Positions 11,888-22,910 of a stretch of 64,000 nt of DNA are shown here, piece by piece. The position numbers were made by a program, and so were the translations under genes. Source of the DNA: Sisyra terminalis (lineage: Eukaryota > Arthropoda > Insecta > Neuroptera > Sisyridae); assembly GCA_958496175.1 (NCBI GenBank), contig OY292275.1, positions 55,567,701 through 55,631,700 of the forward strand, written 5' to 3'. Numbering within the stretch: the first letter of the stretch is position 1; each line of letters opens with the position of its first letter. The notes under the pieces were generated by a model, which did no database searches, was not told the DNA's origin, and saw nothing but the letters and a program-made list of their open reading frames with translations.

Positions 11888-12701
11888 GTGGTTGACAATT
11901 TCCGGGTATTTTGGTACTCTTAAAATACATTAATTCGACAAGTTTCAGATCCCTATGTATTACCGTATCTTCAAAAATCGAAAAAAAGCTGGAAATCAGA
12001 AAAAAAAAATTTTCCTCAGAAACTTGTGAATCGATTTATTTGAATTTTAAATTTGTTATAGTAGCTGATGGTAGCTTCTAGAAAAAAAATTAAGAGCTTT
12101 ATCGGTTTATAAGGTCCTTGAAAAAAGAGAGCTTTTTCTTTTAATTTTATTTTTTAACCATGATAAAATTTTGGTACAATTACGAAACTATTTTTTTCGA
12201 ATTCCCCATCCAATTTCCTTTAAAGTTATGAGTCTTTTAAATTTTTAAAAACCGTACGCCCTATTGAAAAAAAAATAAAAACCGATTTTTTTTACACAAT
12301 GATTCATTAATGTAATAGACTGTAATGTAATAGAATAATAATGTGATGTAATAGAATTAATCAAAATAGTGCCAAATAATTTTTATATTAACGATTGGAT
12401 TCGTTTAATAGAAAATAACTCTTTTCATATTATTGTTTTCAATACTGTCTGTTATTTGCACTCGTATAGTAATCGAATAAGCTCTGTTTTCGTCTATTAC
12501 ATTAACAGATTTTTGTGTAAAAAAAAACGGTTTTTAATTTTTTTCAATATGGCGTACGTTTCTTTTCAAATTTAAAAGACTCATAACCAGTGGCGTAGCC
12601 ACTTAGGAGCTAGGCGGGGCAGTGCCCCGGGGCCCTCAAGCTCAGGGGGCCCTCGAATCCTGACCATAAATCTCGATCGAACTGAACTTTTAGAAATTCA
12701 G

Positions 12702-12998
12702 TTGAAAGTTCACCAATTATTTAAGGAAATAATGAGCAAATATGGAGTGCTAGAATGCGACCTAATGGAATTATTTACAGCAATGTTATTATTCTTTACA
12801 ATTCCTGTCACTTCTGCAGCAGCTGAAAGGTCATTTAGCAAATTTAAAATAATAAAAAATTATTTAAGAAATAATATGGTCCAAACTCGACGCCGATATT
12901 TATCGCTAATAGCAATTGAAAACAAAACCGCATCAAGCCTGGATTTAAACCGAGTCATTGATACTTTTGCGAAAACTAAAGCTATCCAACTTGAAAAA
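12702..12998 (+). pseudogene. hAT transposase C-terminal dimerisation domain
   Basis: The frame contains FFTIPVTSAAAERSFSK, then FKIIKNYLRNNM and YLSLIAIEN. These are the classic signatures of the hAT C-terminal dimerisation region (P-V-T-S-A-x-x-E-R-x-F-S-x-x-K-x-I-K-N-x-L-R-x-x-M ... L-x-x-L-x-x-I-x). In the family this domain mediates transposase multimerisation and completes the RNase-H-like fold. The BED zinc finger and the catalytic DDE residues are absent upstream, since only ~115 bp separate the element's left end from the frame. The frame runs on to 13058 but becomes repeat-derived sequence (WVPNWEP) after about 13010. Cannot be functional alone. Confidence 0.8.
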
Positions 12999-13024
12999 TC
13001 TCATAAAGACTTGTTGGGATCCGA

Positions 13025-13048
13025 TTGGGTTCCCAATTGGGAACCCAA
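13025..13048. repeat. 24-nt perfect palindrome
   Basis: TTGGGTTCCCAA followed by TTGGGAACCCAA is fully self-complementary. It lies at the start of the repeat-rich segment inside the hAT element. Confidence 0.85.
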
Positions 13049-13637
13049 CATTGGGGTGTAACGCAAAACTGAAAAGGATCCCAACAGGACTAGTTCTATA
13101 GGGTTCCAACAGAGTAAACCCAACAGTATCCCAATTGTAGGTATACCTCACAGGATTCCGAATGGGTAAGCCCTACAGAACCTGTGGGCCAACCCAAGAA
13201 AATCCCAACACAGAAAATTTAGCTAAGCTTAATTTTTATTTAAACTTGATAACAATTATTATTTTTACTTATCTAAGTCATTTTTTTCATTCATTTTACG
13301 AATGACACCATGGCCGTTCCAATCTTGCGCACCACGTAAGACCGATTTTAAAGCCTTTAATATTTCCGGCTTATCAACGGTATGAATTGTATTGGGACTC
13401 AATTTCTTCAATAGGTATATTAATATAAAGTAGATATACAATTTGAATAGAACCAATACTTTTCAATTTTTGTCAACGGTTTTTTTAAACAGAGTATTAA
13501 AAATAATTGCAACGATATAAAAGTGATACTTATGAAAACTAAATAAAAAACAAAAATATATAAAAAAAATATTAATTTGTTAAAAAAAAATTGTACTGTA
13601 ATTGATGCGTTAATTTTTATGTTAGGATATGTCGATG

Positions 13638-13860
13638 AGTTTCCAATCATATCCCTATTGGGTCAACCCGAGAGCGAGATATTAATTTTAACGTTGATCT
13701 TGCCCAACAAGTTCCCAATTATATCCCAATTGGGTAAGCCCAACCAAAATTTTTTCATCTTCATAGTGGGTTTACCCGACAGGTACCCGATTATATCCCA
13801 ATAGGAATAGGACTTGCCCCATCAATGCCCAATTGGGTTCCTGCATAAGTATGGGGACAA
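13638..13860 (+). repeat. 72-bp tandem units
   Basis: G-TT/TA-CCCAAT-C/T-ATATCC recurs at about 13639, 13711 and 13783, a constant 72-bp period, with a truncated fourth unit near 13827. The frame stays open through the first three units and gives a 24-residue repeat with the core FPIISQLGKP...LPD. The related TCCCAATTGGG motif is scattered through 13013-13200. Its function is unknown. Confidence 0.65.
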
Positions 13861-14525
13861 TTTCTAGTAGGGTAGGAAAAAATTGTACAAATAATTGTTA
13901 TTGAGTCAGTTGGTAGGCCCGACCTTTATATAATAAACCCTTGATTTTTTTCTATTTCATTTTATTAGCCAAACCTACACCAAGTATTAATTCTAATTTT
14001 GTTGTTACTGTTTAATATTTTTATTACCTGCCCTGCAGTGCACAAAAAAGAGCTTAAGTAGCTTAGCATTTTTAAAGTATTTGAATATTTCATATTTTTA
14101 TTTGATAATACTTAATCACTTTACATACAGTGGCTCCCCATTTTTTAATTTGCCCCAGGGCCCTTAGTTACTTAGCTACGCCACTGCTCATAGCTTTAAA
14201 AGAAATTGGATGGGAAATTCGAAAAAAAATAGTTTCGTAATTGTACCAAAACTGTATCATGGTTAAAAATTAAAATTAAAAGAAAAAGCTCTCCTTTTTC
14301 AAAGATCTTATAAACCGATAAAGTTCTTATTTTTTTTCTTCTAGAAGCTACCATTAGCCCCTATAACATATCCAAAATTCAAATAAATCGATTCAGTTTC
14401 TGAGAATTTTTTTTTCTGATTTCCAGCTTTTTTAGATTTTTGACGAAACGGTAATACAAAGGAATCTGAAATTAGCCGAATTAATGTATCTTAATAGTAC
14501 CAACATACCCTGAAATTATGAACCA

Positions 14526-16225
14526 AATTATTTTATCGTCCGTATTTATTAATTATTGTCCTATGTCCTTAGATTTGTTGAGATTTGTAATCTAACACGT
14601 ACTTGTCGATTTTTCAATTATACTTACATTCCACCAGAAATAATTACGTTATTTGTTTCAATTGAAGGGAAGGGAAAATTTGTTGCGTAAACATTAATTT
14701 ATAATTGAAAAGTCCCGACGCGTTTTTCGGCAGTTCTGGGACAATATTTGAATTTAGTGATTGAAGTGTTGCGAGGACAATATTGCTCGTAAAAAATAAG
14801 GGTAAATTGTCACTTGAGACGGTTCTTCGTCAATGTGTACACAAACGAAATTAGATTAGTTGTGATGACCAAAGAGCAAAGTTCAGAATTCTGAATTGGG
14901 GACGGAAAAAAAATGCGAGGTAAATACGAACAAATATGTGTCACCATATGACACACGAGTTGCCTATTGAATTTTATTTTCCGGCTGTTAACTTACCACC
15001 CCCGTTACTGTTTTATTGACCATAAAAATACCAACCCTGGTGCGACGTTGTTACTATCATGCTAAGAGCAATTCAATTCTTCTATGTATATCTATATAGA
15101 GAGTTAAGCACACATGAATATAGTGTGGACATGTATTTGGCTTATTGACTTGACTTTCATAATCGCCATTACCTACAGGTGGCTGCTTTATTTTGCCTAA
15201 TCTAAACTAGAAACGTTGACTCCACTTATTCATGTGCCAATTTTCCAATCAATTAGTCGATTCATTTGTGTATGTAAGCCTGAGATTTTGACGTAATGGA
15301 TTTGTAATGAAATGAACTTTGGAGATAATATCAAGTCGAGCTTTTCGTTCGACTTGAAGCTTGAATAACACTCGCCTGCGGGGTATGTGAAGTAAAAAAT
15401 AAAAAATATCGTTTGATTTAGTTTGAGAGAAAAAAGCTCGCTCATGTTTAAAAAGATGAGTGAAAAATCAAAAGGAATCTGAAATGCGCGGTTGTATAAA
15501 TTGTTTTTCGGTATATAAAGAAATTCTTGTACTTGCATGAAATTCTAATTGAATACAAATACAAAAACGTCTTTGTGCCACCAAAGAAAAATCTTCCTAT
15601 CCAATACATTCGAGTTGCGATGCCGGAGCTTTCCATTGCTCTACATTTTGCCTACCTGGTATTATATGTATGTTTGTTGGCTCTACTCGATTCTATACCA
15701 CCTACCTACCTACCTATACTTTGACAGCCATTCTATTTGTCGGTCTGTTTGTCTGTCTTTCTGTGCCGTCTATTTGATGCTAATATTGAATTCGTCGTAT
15801 TTGAAGTGTTAAATTTAATTTTATATATATTTTAGAAGTTGTTGGCATGTTAATATTTACGAGACGTTAACTTTTATCACTCAAATATATTTCGTGTGAA
15901 ACATGAAAGTTTTAGTAACTATGTACGAAAAAATCGTGGAAAAATAATCTGAATAAAGTTTGTGAGATTTTTAAAATAAATTGATGTATAGAAAAAAAAT
16001 GGTATTTCTATAGATTTTCTTGAAATAAGCTTAAACTATTGATATGCCACGTCATAAAAGTTATGACAAGACATCGGATTATATGCACTATCAAAAGGCT
16101 AAAATATGCATGCAAATATGCACTAAAAATGGGTAAAATGTGCAAAATCAAAAAAATATTTGTTTTTAAGAATTAATGTTTATTTTCACATCATAGATAT
16201 CTTAATATATATATTTCTTTTGTAC
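14526..16225. other. unassigned DNA with one strong hairpin
   Basis: No gene recognised. A hairpin at 15331-15357 has 9-bp perfect arms (TCAAGTCGA / TCGACTTGA) and a 9-nt loop. A short CCTA-type microsatellite lies near 15700-15717. The many overlapping frames at 15230-15812 look like chance. Confidence 0.45.
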
Positions 16226-16233
16226 ATATGTAC

Positions 16234-16712
16234 TAGGGTGATTTTTTTTTTGGTCCCATCGTGAAATTTTGTTGGAAATACCAAAAAAAAATTCTCTGAA
16301 AATTTGAGCCCTTAATATTAATTTTAAGTCCTCGACCAAGACGTGTAAAGATTTTGCATTGAAAATACACGGAAACTCTGATTTTTTATTTTTAAATTTC
16401 TATATCTCAGCGGCATTTCATGGGATTGCTTTTACCGAAGATGGTTTTTTCTCAGAATTAAACGCTCTACAAAAGTGACCATTGCGATAAAGTCGTAACT
16501 CACACCGGTGAGGTAGTACGGGCCACTGAACCTGATTTTTTTGATAAAAAATCAGAGTTTCCGTGTATTTTCAATGGGAAATCTTTACACGTCTTGGTCG
16601 AGGACTTAAAATTAATATTAAGGGCTCAAATTTTCAGGGATTTTTTTTTTTTTTGGTATTTCCAACAAAATTTCACGATGGGACCAAAAAAAGTAAAAAA
16701 AAAATCACCCTA
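16234..16712. mobile_element. foldback element TAGGGTGA...TCACCCTA, copy 1
   Basis: Nearly the whole 479-bp element is an inverted repeat: both arms carry 'CCAACAAAATTTCACGATGG', 'GACGTGTAAAG' and 'CACGGAAACTCTGA' or their complements. It is flanked by an 8-bp direct repeat ATATGTAC (16226-16233, 16713-16720). Related copies lie at 54521-55345 and 59116-59951. An 8-9 bp duplication with very long inverted arms fits Mutator-like or Foldback/P-superfamily non-autonomous elements. There is no coding sequence. Confidence 0.8.
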
Positions 16713-16720
16713 ATATGTAC

Positions 16721-18310
16721 AGTACTGATCTACTCCTAAGCTGCCAGACCTGTTCTTCAGAAAATTTCTGTATTTATTTGAGTAGAAACCCGGATAGTTT
16801 AGATCCACAATTGGACCATATAGATAAAAAAAAGGTGAAAAGCTGAAAATGAACTTTCGACGTCAACTTACGCTACCGGATAGAATTTGAAATTTTGGGA
16901 AATTTTCGAAGATCTCTCTAGAAGTGCCGTTGATAAATGCATTTATTTTCTTTATTCCTACAAGACAGGGGCGTTTATACAAAACTGCATTTAATTTGCC
17001 ATGAACCTATTGTGAGAGTTAACTCGAAAGGGCGGTATTCTGTTTAATGATTTTTTTGAATATTTCCATGGACTTGAACAAAGGAATGTGTCTAGTTTCA
17101 TAATTGCATTGAGTAAATTGCACAAATGTGTTGCAATAAGAGTGATATTTGCTCTTTACATACCTACACTCGCGATAGCGCTTTTAAAAACACTTTTTCT
17201 TACGTTGAAGAAATCAATTTGCTGGCTATCCCAAACTCGTTTTGGGTCATTTCTGCAACTCATTGCAATCCATGAGCAACCAGGTGATGTGAAGCAATAT
17301 TGGGTGCAATAGTTTCAGAGCTTGACGCAAGGGGGACATGTAGAAGGGCATAATACAACCCGCCTAACACGTATTACTACCGAAATAAGATTTGTCAATA
17401 CAAAAGTACCAAAATATGTTATAATGCCAATAACGATAAAAAAATATAATTATATGCAAACAAGCAAATGCATATAATTCGATGTCAAGTTATGACAAAA
17501 TTCGAAAAAAATTCTTGTAACTGTTTTATAAGAATGCTCTAAATACTATACTAGTTTCACTAAAACAAATTATAATTTAAACAACTTAAAATGTTCATTT
17601 TTAGGAAAATATCTAAGCTTACCGAAATATTTAATCAGATTTATGAAAGATATTTTGAGTTATTTTGCTAGAAATGATTACGACCGTAGGCGAATTACTA
17701 AACAACAAGATTTTTTCTCTATTTCTCTCTTGCTACTGGCTTTTTATCAAGCTATATCTTTCACTCTCTTGAGAAAAATGCTCTTTTTCTGCCTTTAAAT
17801 TCATGCAACATACTTAGGTACATGTTTTAGAATGCAAGAATTTATCTTTTCTCTTTGTTTCGCTAAATAAATTGGCTTTAAAGACTGTCCAAATACCCGT
17901 CGATTATTGATCGAGTTCTGATCTTCGTCGATCATTGATAGAGGGTTCCAAATATATTTTTCTCAAAATATAATCAAAGCAAAAAGCGAAATTTATTTAT
18001 CAAAACTTTTCTTTTCGAAGATCCATTCTGAGGGAGCTTTCGTGATGACGAAATTCCGCTACTAATATCAAAGCTTTTTTTGATTTTGCAGAGGCTTAGT
18101 AATATAAAAATTAGTTAAAAATTTTAAAAACTGAAGCTTAAAAATAATTTTGATTAAATTTTCTTTCACTATTAAGATAATAATTTTTAAGCCTAAATTT
18201 GGTTGAGCAACAACTATTCATCCCCATATTTTGCATTCCTAGAAAACATGAAATTATGAAAAAACCAATACTCTTCAGACTCGATTTAAGAATCTCCTTT
18301 TTTTGTCATT
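16721..18310. other. unassigned DNA
   Basis: No gene recognised. 16960-17370 is less A+T-rich and has an open frame at 17088-17312, but it matches no family I know. A short imperfect direct repeat (CGTCGATxATTGATxGAG) lies at about 17898-17943. Confidence 0.4.
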
Positions 18311-18356
18311 TAAAAAATGAAAGAGATAATCTAATTTTTATTATTTTTTTTTTCAG

Positions 18357-18398
18357 GTACGTTGTAAAACTAGAATCAGAGATCTATAGCAGTTATAT
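18357..18398 (+). CDS. candidate 42-nt exon A
   Basis: A T-rich tract ending in CAG (18341-18356) is followed by exactly 42 nt and then GTAAGT (18399-18404), a consensus acceptor and donor. Reading from the second base, the segment is fully open: YVVKLESEIYSSY(M). A nearly identical 42-nt segment with the same acceptor and donor lies 29.5 kb downstream (47886-47927). The two differ at 5 of 42 positions; the two changes in the first half are both third-codon changes that keep the residue. This points to a duplicated, possibly mutually exclusive, cassette exon of an unidentified host gene. If the donor is ignored, the frame runs to TAA at 18400-18402, so a short C-terminal exon is an alternative. 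CAG/GTACGT at the 5' edge could also act as a recursive splice site. Confidence 0.45.
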
Positions 18399-18409
18399 GT
18401 AAGTAAAAA

Positions 18410-20321
18410 ATCAAAACTTTCTTAACACAGTTTTAATCAAAATAAATTAAGATAATTCCCTTCTGAAATTTAAACGATATAACCTTGAAGGGTTGTATAA
18501 CCAAAAACTTTTGCCAAGTAATTCCGATACCATTTTTCCCAATCAAAATATTACATTTAACTGTGAAATTGATACAGTTTTGAGTTTGATTTTGTTATAA
18601 AATTAATCGATTGTACTATTGAATTACAACTTTATGAATCCATTTAAACTCAAAGAGTTTTGTTGGGGAAGAGCTGAGAATATTAATGAGCTAATTTTAT
18701 TTGCCATAGCTGCATGCATGTAACTTTTCAAGACTAATTAATTAAAACTCGAAATTTATCTATCTACTGATGTAATTTGTATGCTAAATATAGATTGATT
18801 TCATGCAGAAATTTGATTGATTTCCAGTGATATTTAATATACTAATTGCAAATTAGATTTAGTAACAGTTTCAATAAAAGAAAAAATATACGTTAGACAG
18901 AATTAGGATTAATATTTTAAAAAAAAATTATTGGCCTAGGAGCTGGCCTTGTTGAATAGGAACATACACAAGATAGGGACAATTCCTCCTCAAATTTTTA
19001 GAATTCAATTTTTATTAAGGTTTTAAGATTGAAAATATCCCTCATTGTTCTTAGTAGTAGATTTCGTGGTTTTTCGAATTATCAATACAAGTAATTTTCA
19101 TAGTTTTATATAATTAAAGCAGTTGAAACTCTTTTAAAATATTATTATTTTGGGCGTTATAACAATGGATTATCAAAATGCTGTGGTATTTAAATTGTAC
19201 AATATGAAAATTAATTTAACTTCTTAATTTCACTATCACGTTTGTACTAAAGTTGTTTGAAAAAACAACATAAAATGAATTTTCAAATGATTAATAATAC
19301 CATTTAAAGTCGTTATGAATTTTATATATTTATATTTTATATACCGATTGTTTGAAGGCTTTAATTTATTCCTCGCTGGTTTTTAGGGACTACGTTTCAC
19401 AGGTGTATGAGACGATTGAATAAATCCGCACACTTGTTAGTAATAACTTTGGTTTTTTTTCGAATGGATACACTTTTCTATATCCTCGTTAATTTCTCCG
19501 TCGTTATTGCTGTACTTATTTTGATTTCTTTATAGTTAGTGACTAGGGTTCCTTAGTATCTATTTTTTTCAATCAACTTTATTGATTCCTTATGAAGTAT
19601 TACCTATGTCTATAATTTATTGATCAATGAGTAAAATTTAGTTACCAATTCTTAAATATTTTTGAATACTCTGTTCCGAATTATTCATTTGAAATTATAT
19701 ACTCATTCAATTTTCCAAGTCTAATTAAATATTAATCCATTTTTGGAACATTTGATAAGTAGATGCAGGTGCAGTTAAAATTAAAAATAAAACCATATTT
19801 TTTTTTTATTTCTAAAGTTCTGGATAACATTTTATACATTTTTCTTTCTTGGAGGCTTTCTCTTACTTTTGACTTAGAAGAAACAAGTTTAATTATACAA
19901 CACGTGATTAGAACTGCATGTTCTCAAAATATACAATTTTATAATTTCTTAAGATAAACTTTTTCAGTTTCTGTCAATTTTTAAACCATTAATTTTCAAT
20001 TCGAAAAAAATGTATTTTTACAAAGTATAAATTATATTGTAGTCTTATTAAGGGAATCTGATTTACAATAGTAGACTAAAAATATAAATTTGAACACAAT
20101 ATCAAACAAATATTTTTGGCTTATTGCCCAGATAAGTATTTCGATTGCCAAGCATTCTTCCTTAAAGATCATCAAGAAGTATTGGATCGATCTGTAACTG
20201 CTATATGACCGATCACATAGACAGGATAACTGTTTAAAGTCAGTGAAAAAAATCTCTAACATTTATAAGTAGTTTGTTTAATATTTCTTATTTTAAAAAA
20301 ATATTAGTTATAATTCCTGGT
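18410..20321. other. unassigned A+T-rich DNA
   Basis: No coding or repeat family recognised; presumably intronic if the exon calls are right. Confidence 0.4.
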
Positions 20322-20520
20322 TGCTCTCATCCATGGTGTGGTAAATAATTAATAATGTTCTTGGGAACTTGGATTTAAATAATAATTTATTTAAAAAATA
20401 AACTGTTATTATGTTTTAGTTCTCCTGAAGAAGTTGGAAATAAATACCAACGAAACGTTGAGATAATTTGAAAAATAACGTCTTATTATTTAAATCCAAG
20501 TTCCCAAAAACGTTATTAAT
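20322..20520. mobile_element. Penelope-type inverted-repeat insert, copy 2 (short)
   Basis: It has the same leader (CTGGTTGCTCTCATCCATGG) and outer arms as 2686-2997 and 22098-22432. The left arm lacks the ribozyme half, so only one hammerhead-like motif remains, on the plus strand. Confidence 0.6.
20421..20463 (+). ncRNA. hammerhead-ribozyme-like motif 3
   Basis: TCTC, CTGAAGA, extra A, GTTGG / CCAAC stem II, GAAACGTT, GAGA. Stem I (UCUC/GAGA) and stem II are both intact. Confidence 0.55.
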
Positions 20521-20837
20521 TATTAGTTAAAATATGCAACTGTAGCTTTTTGCGACAAAAGTAAACGCTATTTGCCAGAGCTTTTTTCTTCCTTTTCAAT
20601 TTTTTAACCAAATGAGCCTTATAGCGATCAGATTATAGTTCTAAATTATAAATTAATATTACTTCTCGGAAAAAATGTAACAAATAAAAACTTACCTTTA
20701 GTTAAAAGTGCAATTTTTTACAACATCGTAGTTGTTTTGGAAAAATATTCACAATTTTTTTAAAGTCTCTCTATTTTTTTTTTTTAAATAATCAGCACTA
20801 TCCACGTTATTATCCATGGCTTATATAAAATAACAGT
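20521..20837. other. unassigned DNA
   Basis: Nothing recognised. Confidence 0.4.
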
Positions 20838-20890
20838 AAATGAAATTCTTTTTTTGGATATTAAATATTTGATGTTTGTATTTAATATTC

Positions 20891-20928
20891 GTACAACGTT
20901 TCGCTACTATCGTAGCTTCATCAGGTAC
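20891..20928 (-). ncRNA. hammerhead-ribozyme-like motif 4 (best preserved)
   Basis: Reading the minus strand: GTAC, CTGATGA, extra A, GCTAC-GATA-GTAGC (5-bp stem II with a 4-nt loop), GAAA, CGTT, GTAC. The two GTAC stretches pair as a 4-bp stem I in exactly the required positions, and ACGU can form the 2-bp stem III. All core positions of CUGANGA and GAAA match the consensus. The single extra A after CUGAUGA is the only departure. Confidence 0.65.
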
Positions 20929-21175
20929 TCCATTATAAAAAACCAATTGTTAAATTAATGTATTATAATTTCTGCAATAATGCAACAATAATAATATGTT
21001 ACTAGTATCCTCTTGTAAAATTACAATTAAAATAAAATTACAAAAAAAAATACTTTAAGTGTCAATTTTTAACCTATTATAATTTTATAAGATGATACTC
21101 TAAACATATTATTTTTATATAAATTTCAAAATTATTATACATGGATTTAACAATGGATGTTTCGTAATTGAGTAG

Positions 21176-21213
21176 GTACCTGATGAGGCTACAAAAGTAG
21201 GGAAACGTTAAAC
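21176..21213 (+). ncRNA. hammerhead-ribozyme-like motif 5 (decayed)
   Basis: GTAC, CTGATGA, G, GCTAC-AAAA-GTAG, GGAAACGTT. Core boxes are present, but the 3' strand of stem I has changed (AAAC in place of GTAC). Confidence 0.4.
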
Positions 21214-21901
21214 AAAGATTAAATGAAGACATCAAGTATTTAATATCCAAAAAAGAGGTTCATTTATTGTTATACTGTTGTATTACCAACCTAGAAATAA
21301 TGTTGATTAAGAAATTTATAAGTAGACATAGATGCGATTTTTATTAAATTTTTCAGGTTGATCACTTCTTATAAAGACAGGCTTAATGAAAATTAAATGA
21401 TATATTAAATGGTATCTTTTATCGTTTAACTAAGAGAAAATAAACTTTTTCTTCTTAATCCAACATCACTGCCGATGTATGGTGATTAAAAAAATGGCTG
21501 TCACGTGAGGAGTTCCAGGTTTCTCAGAACCTGTTGGATGGTCCTTCTCCAGCGATTACGCTCTTTTGCCTGTCGTGTTGCGGATGTGAAACTCGAATCA
21601 ACGAGCTTTTCCACCACTTCCGTCCAACGGGTTGGCGATCGCCCTCGTTTTCTTTTCCCTTCAGTTCGTCCTGGTTCCAATAGATTTTCCATGGTCTCGT
21701 GACGCGCAATATGTCCAAAAAACCTGAGGATTTGTCTACGTCAGCAAAGAAAGTTTTTGGTCTGGCTTTCCTTCGTTCAAGACAAAGACATTAGTTCTTT
21801 TAGCCGTCCATGGAATCCGTAGCATTCTCCTCCAGACCCACATTTCGAAGGCATCAATACGTCGCCGATCAGTTGCACGGATAGTCCACGTTTCCGAAGC
21901 G

Positions 21902-22093
21902 TAGGAGAAGATACGAAAAATCAGTGTACCAACCAATATGATTTTAGTAGCTTTTAATATGTTGCGGTCCTTCCATATTTTGGACAGTTATATTACGGCA
22001 GATCTAGCGACTTCAATGCGTCTTATTTCGTGTTCACATGATCCTGATTTATGAATCATCGATCCCAGATAAACAAAACTATCCACAACCAAG
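21902..22093. repeat. left copy of ~190-bp duplication flanking an insert
   Basis: It matches 22434-22622 in the same orientation: GAGAAGAxxxGAAAAATC ... CTATCCACAACCAAG. Both are the same stretch of the LINE, one on each side of the Penelope-type insert. A handful of substitutions and a 3-bp indel separate them. Confidence 0.75.
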
Positions 22094-22256
22094 TTAAATG
22101 TGTTAGCAGTTTATAATTCAAGCCCAAAAGTCTACCCATATTTTTCAAAGAAAAAATTTCAATTATTCTGGTTGCTCTCATCCATGGTGTGGTAAATAAT
22201 TAATAATATTCTTGGGAACTTGGACTCAAATAATAAGACGTTAAATTTTCAAATCA

Positions 22257-22299
22257 TCTCAACGTTTCGTTGGTATTTATTTCCAACTTCGTCAGGAGA
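22257..22299 (-). ncRNA. hammerhead-ribozyme-like motif 6
   Basis: TCTC, CTGACGA (C at the free position 7), extra A, GTTGG / CCAAC, GAAACGTT, GAGA. Stems I and II are intact. Confidence 0.5.
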
Positions 22300-22321
22300 A
22301 TAACAAGTTAACCTCAAAAAT

Positions 22322-22364
22322 TCTCCAGAAGAAGTTGGAAATAAATACCAACGAAACGTTGAGA
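22322..22364 (+). ncRNA. hammerhead-ribozyme-like motif 7 (core mutated)
   Basis: As motif 6 in mirror, but the first core box reads CAGAAGA, replacing the invariant U4. Predicted inactive. Confidence 0.4.
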
Positions 22365-22433
22365 TGATTTGAAAATTTAACGTCTTATTATTTGAGTCCA
22401 AGTTCCCAAGAACATTATTAATTGTTTTGGAGA

Positions 22434-22622
22434 AGACAGGAAAAATCAGTGTACCAACCAATCTGATTTTAGTAGCTTTTAATATGTTGTAGTCCTTCCA
22501 TATTTTGGACAGTTGTGTTACGGCAGATCTAGCGATTTCAATGCGTCGTCTAATTTCGTGCTTACATGATCCTGATTTATGTATCATCGATCCCAGATAA
22601 ACAAAACTATCCACAACCAAGA
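22434..22622. repeat. right copy of ~190-bp duplication flanking an insert
   Basis: See 21902-22093. This copy is the one in continuity with the upstream LINE coding sequence (VVDSFVYLGS...). Confidence 0.75.
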
Positions 22623-22910
22623 AGGGTCTTTTCTTTCCGGCTAATTTTGATTTTCGGTAGCACGGTCAACGATCATTATTTTGGTCTTATTGGCGTTAAT
22701 TTTTAAACCAAAATCTTGGCTCACGACTTCAATCCTTCGAATGAGTTCCAACATCTCCTTCTCATTGTTGGTAATTAGGGTTGTATCGTCTGCGAAGCGA
22801 AGATTGGAGAATTGCTTTCCGCCAATTTTGATTCCACCATTCCACTCCTCCAATGTGAATCTCACTGAATACTTTAAAAAGCAAGGGTGAAAATAAACTA
22901 TTGTTATTCA

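Larger units (their letters stand above)
12588..14186 (+). mobile_element. hAT element, 1599 bp, internally deleted
   Basis: The terminal inverted repeats are CAGTGGCGTAGCCA... on the left and ...TAGCTACGCCACTG on the right. They are flanked by an 8-bp target duplication, CTCATAAC (12580-12587) and CTCATAGC (14187-14194), with one mismatch. CAGTGGCGTA-type termini and 8-bp duplications are hallmarks of hAT. It sits inside the right arm of the palindrome at 11888-14525, so it is the younger of the two. Only the transposase C-terminal end survives; the catalytic core is missing. Much of the interior (about 13010-13870) is a separate repeat-rich segment. Confidence 0.85.
11888..14525. mobile_element. 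long palindromic (foldback) element, right arm interrupted
   Basis: The left arm (11888-12310) is matched in inverted order by 12507-12587 followed, after a hAT insertion, by 14187-14525. Landmarks in both arms are GGTTxAxAATTTCxGGGTAT, CTTCTAGAAGCTACCAT and its complement, and GTTTCGTAATTGTACCAAA. Without the 1.6-kb hAT the element is ~1.03 kb, with ~415-bp arms around a ~195-bp spacer. No coding capacity and no convincing target duplication are seen. The architecture matches foldback / long-TIR MITEs. Confidence 0.7.
20838..21265. mobile_element. Penelope-type inverted repeat, second family
   Basis: The outer arms match in inverted order: AAATGAAxxTC...TTTTTTGGATATTAAATA on the left and the complement at the right end. 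Each arm has a hammerhead-like motif of a different sequence (GCTAC / GTAGC stem II). The family differs from the one at 2686 but has the same architecture. The middle is A+T-rich and non-coding. Confidence 0.6.
22098..22432. mobile_element. Penelope-type inverted-repeat insert, copy 3
   Basis: It has the same leader and arms as 2686-2997, inserted in the minus-strand LINE. The arms (about 22198-22300 and 22319-22427) face each other around the spacer AACAAGTTAACC. Its boundaries coincide with the ends of the duplicated LINE segment. Confidence 0.65.
21470..22910 (-). pseudogene. LINE ORF2 reverse-transcriptase fragment, split
   Basis: Reading right to left on the minus strand: SPLLFKVFSE (about 22900-22866), then a palm segment with LRFADDTTLI, the RT catalytic Y/F-x-DD box, followed by FGLKINANKTKIM (22865-22641). 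Next comes VVDSFVYLGSMI...EIRRRIEIARSAV...KIWKDYNILKATKIRLVGTL. The C-terminal part reads ASETWTIRATDRRRIDAF, EMWVWRRMLRIPWTA (21936-21736), and GKRKRGRSPTRWTEVVEK near 21640. This order is standard for a common insect LINE, and the first two palm aspartates are retained. A stop and a frame shift near 22640-22620, a Penelope-type insert (22098-22432) and a flanking duplication destroy the gene. The endonuclease and N-terminal RT parts are missing. Confidence 0.8.

Noticed and set aside
15690..15725. CCTA-type microsatellite as telomere-like repeat
   Set aside because: Only a few units and not the insect TTAGG repeat.
17088..17312. 74-codon open frame in a less A+T-rich stretch
   Set aside because: No domain, signal or codon pattern recognised; neighbouring frames are equally open.
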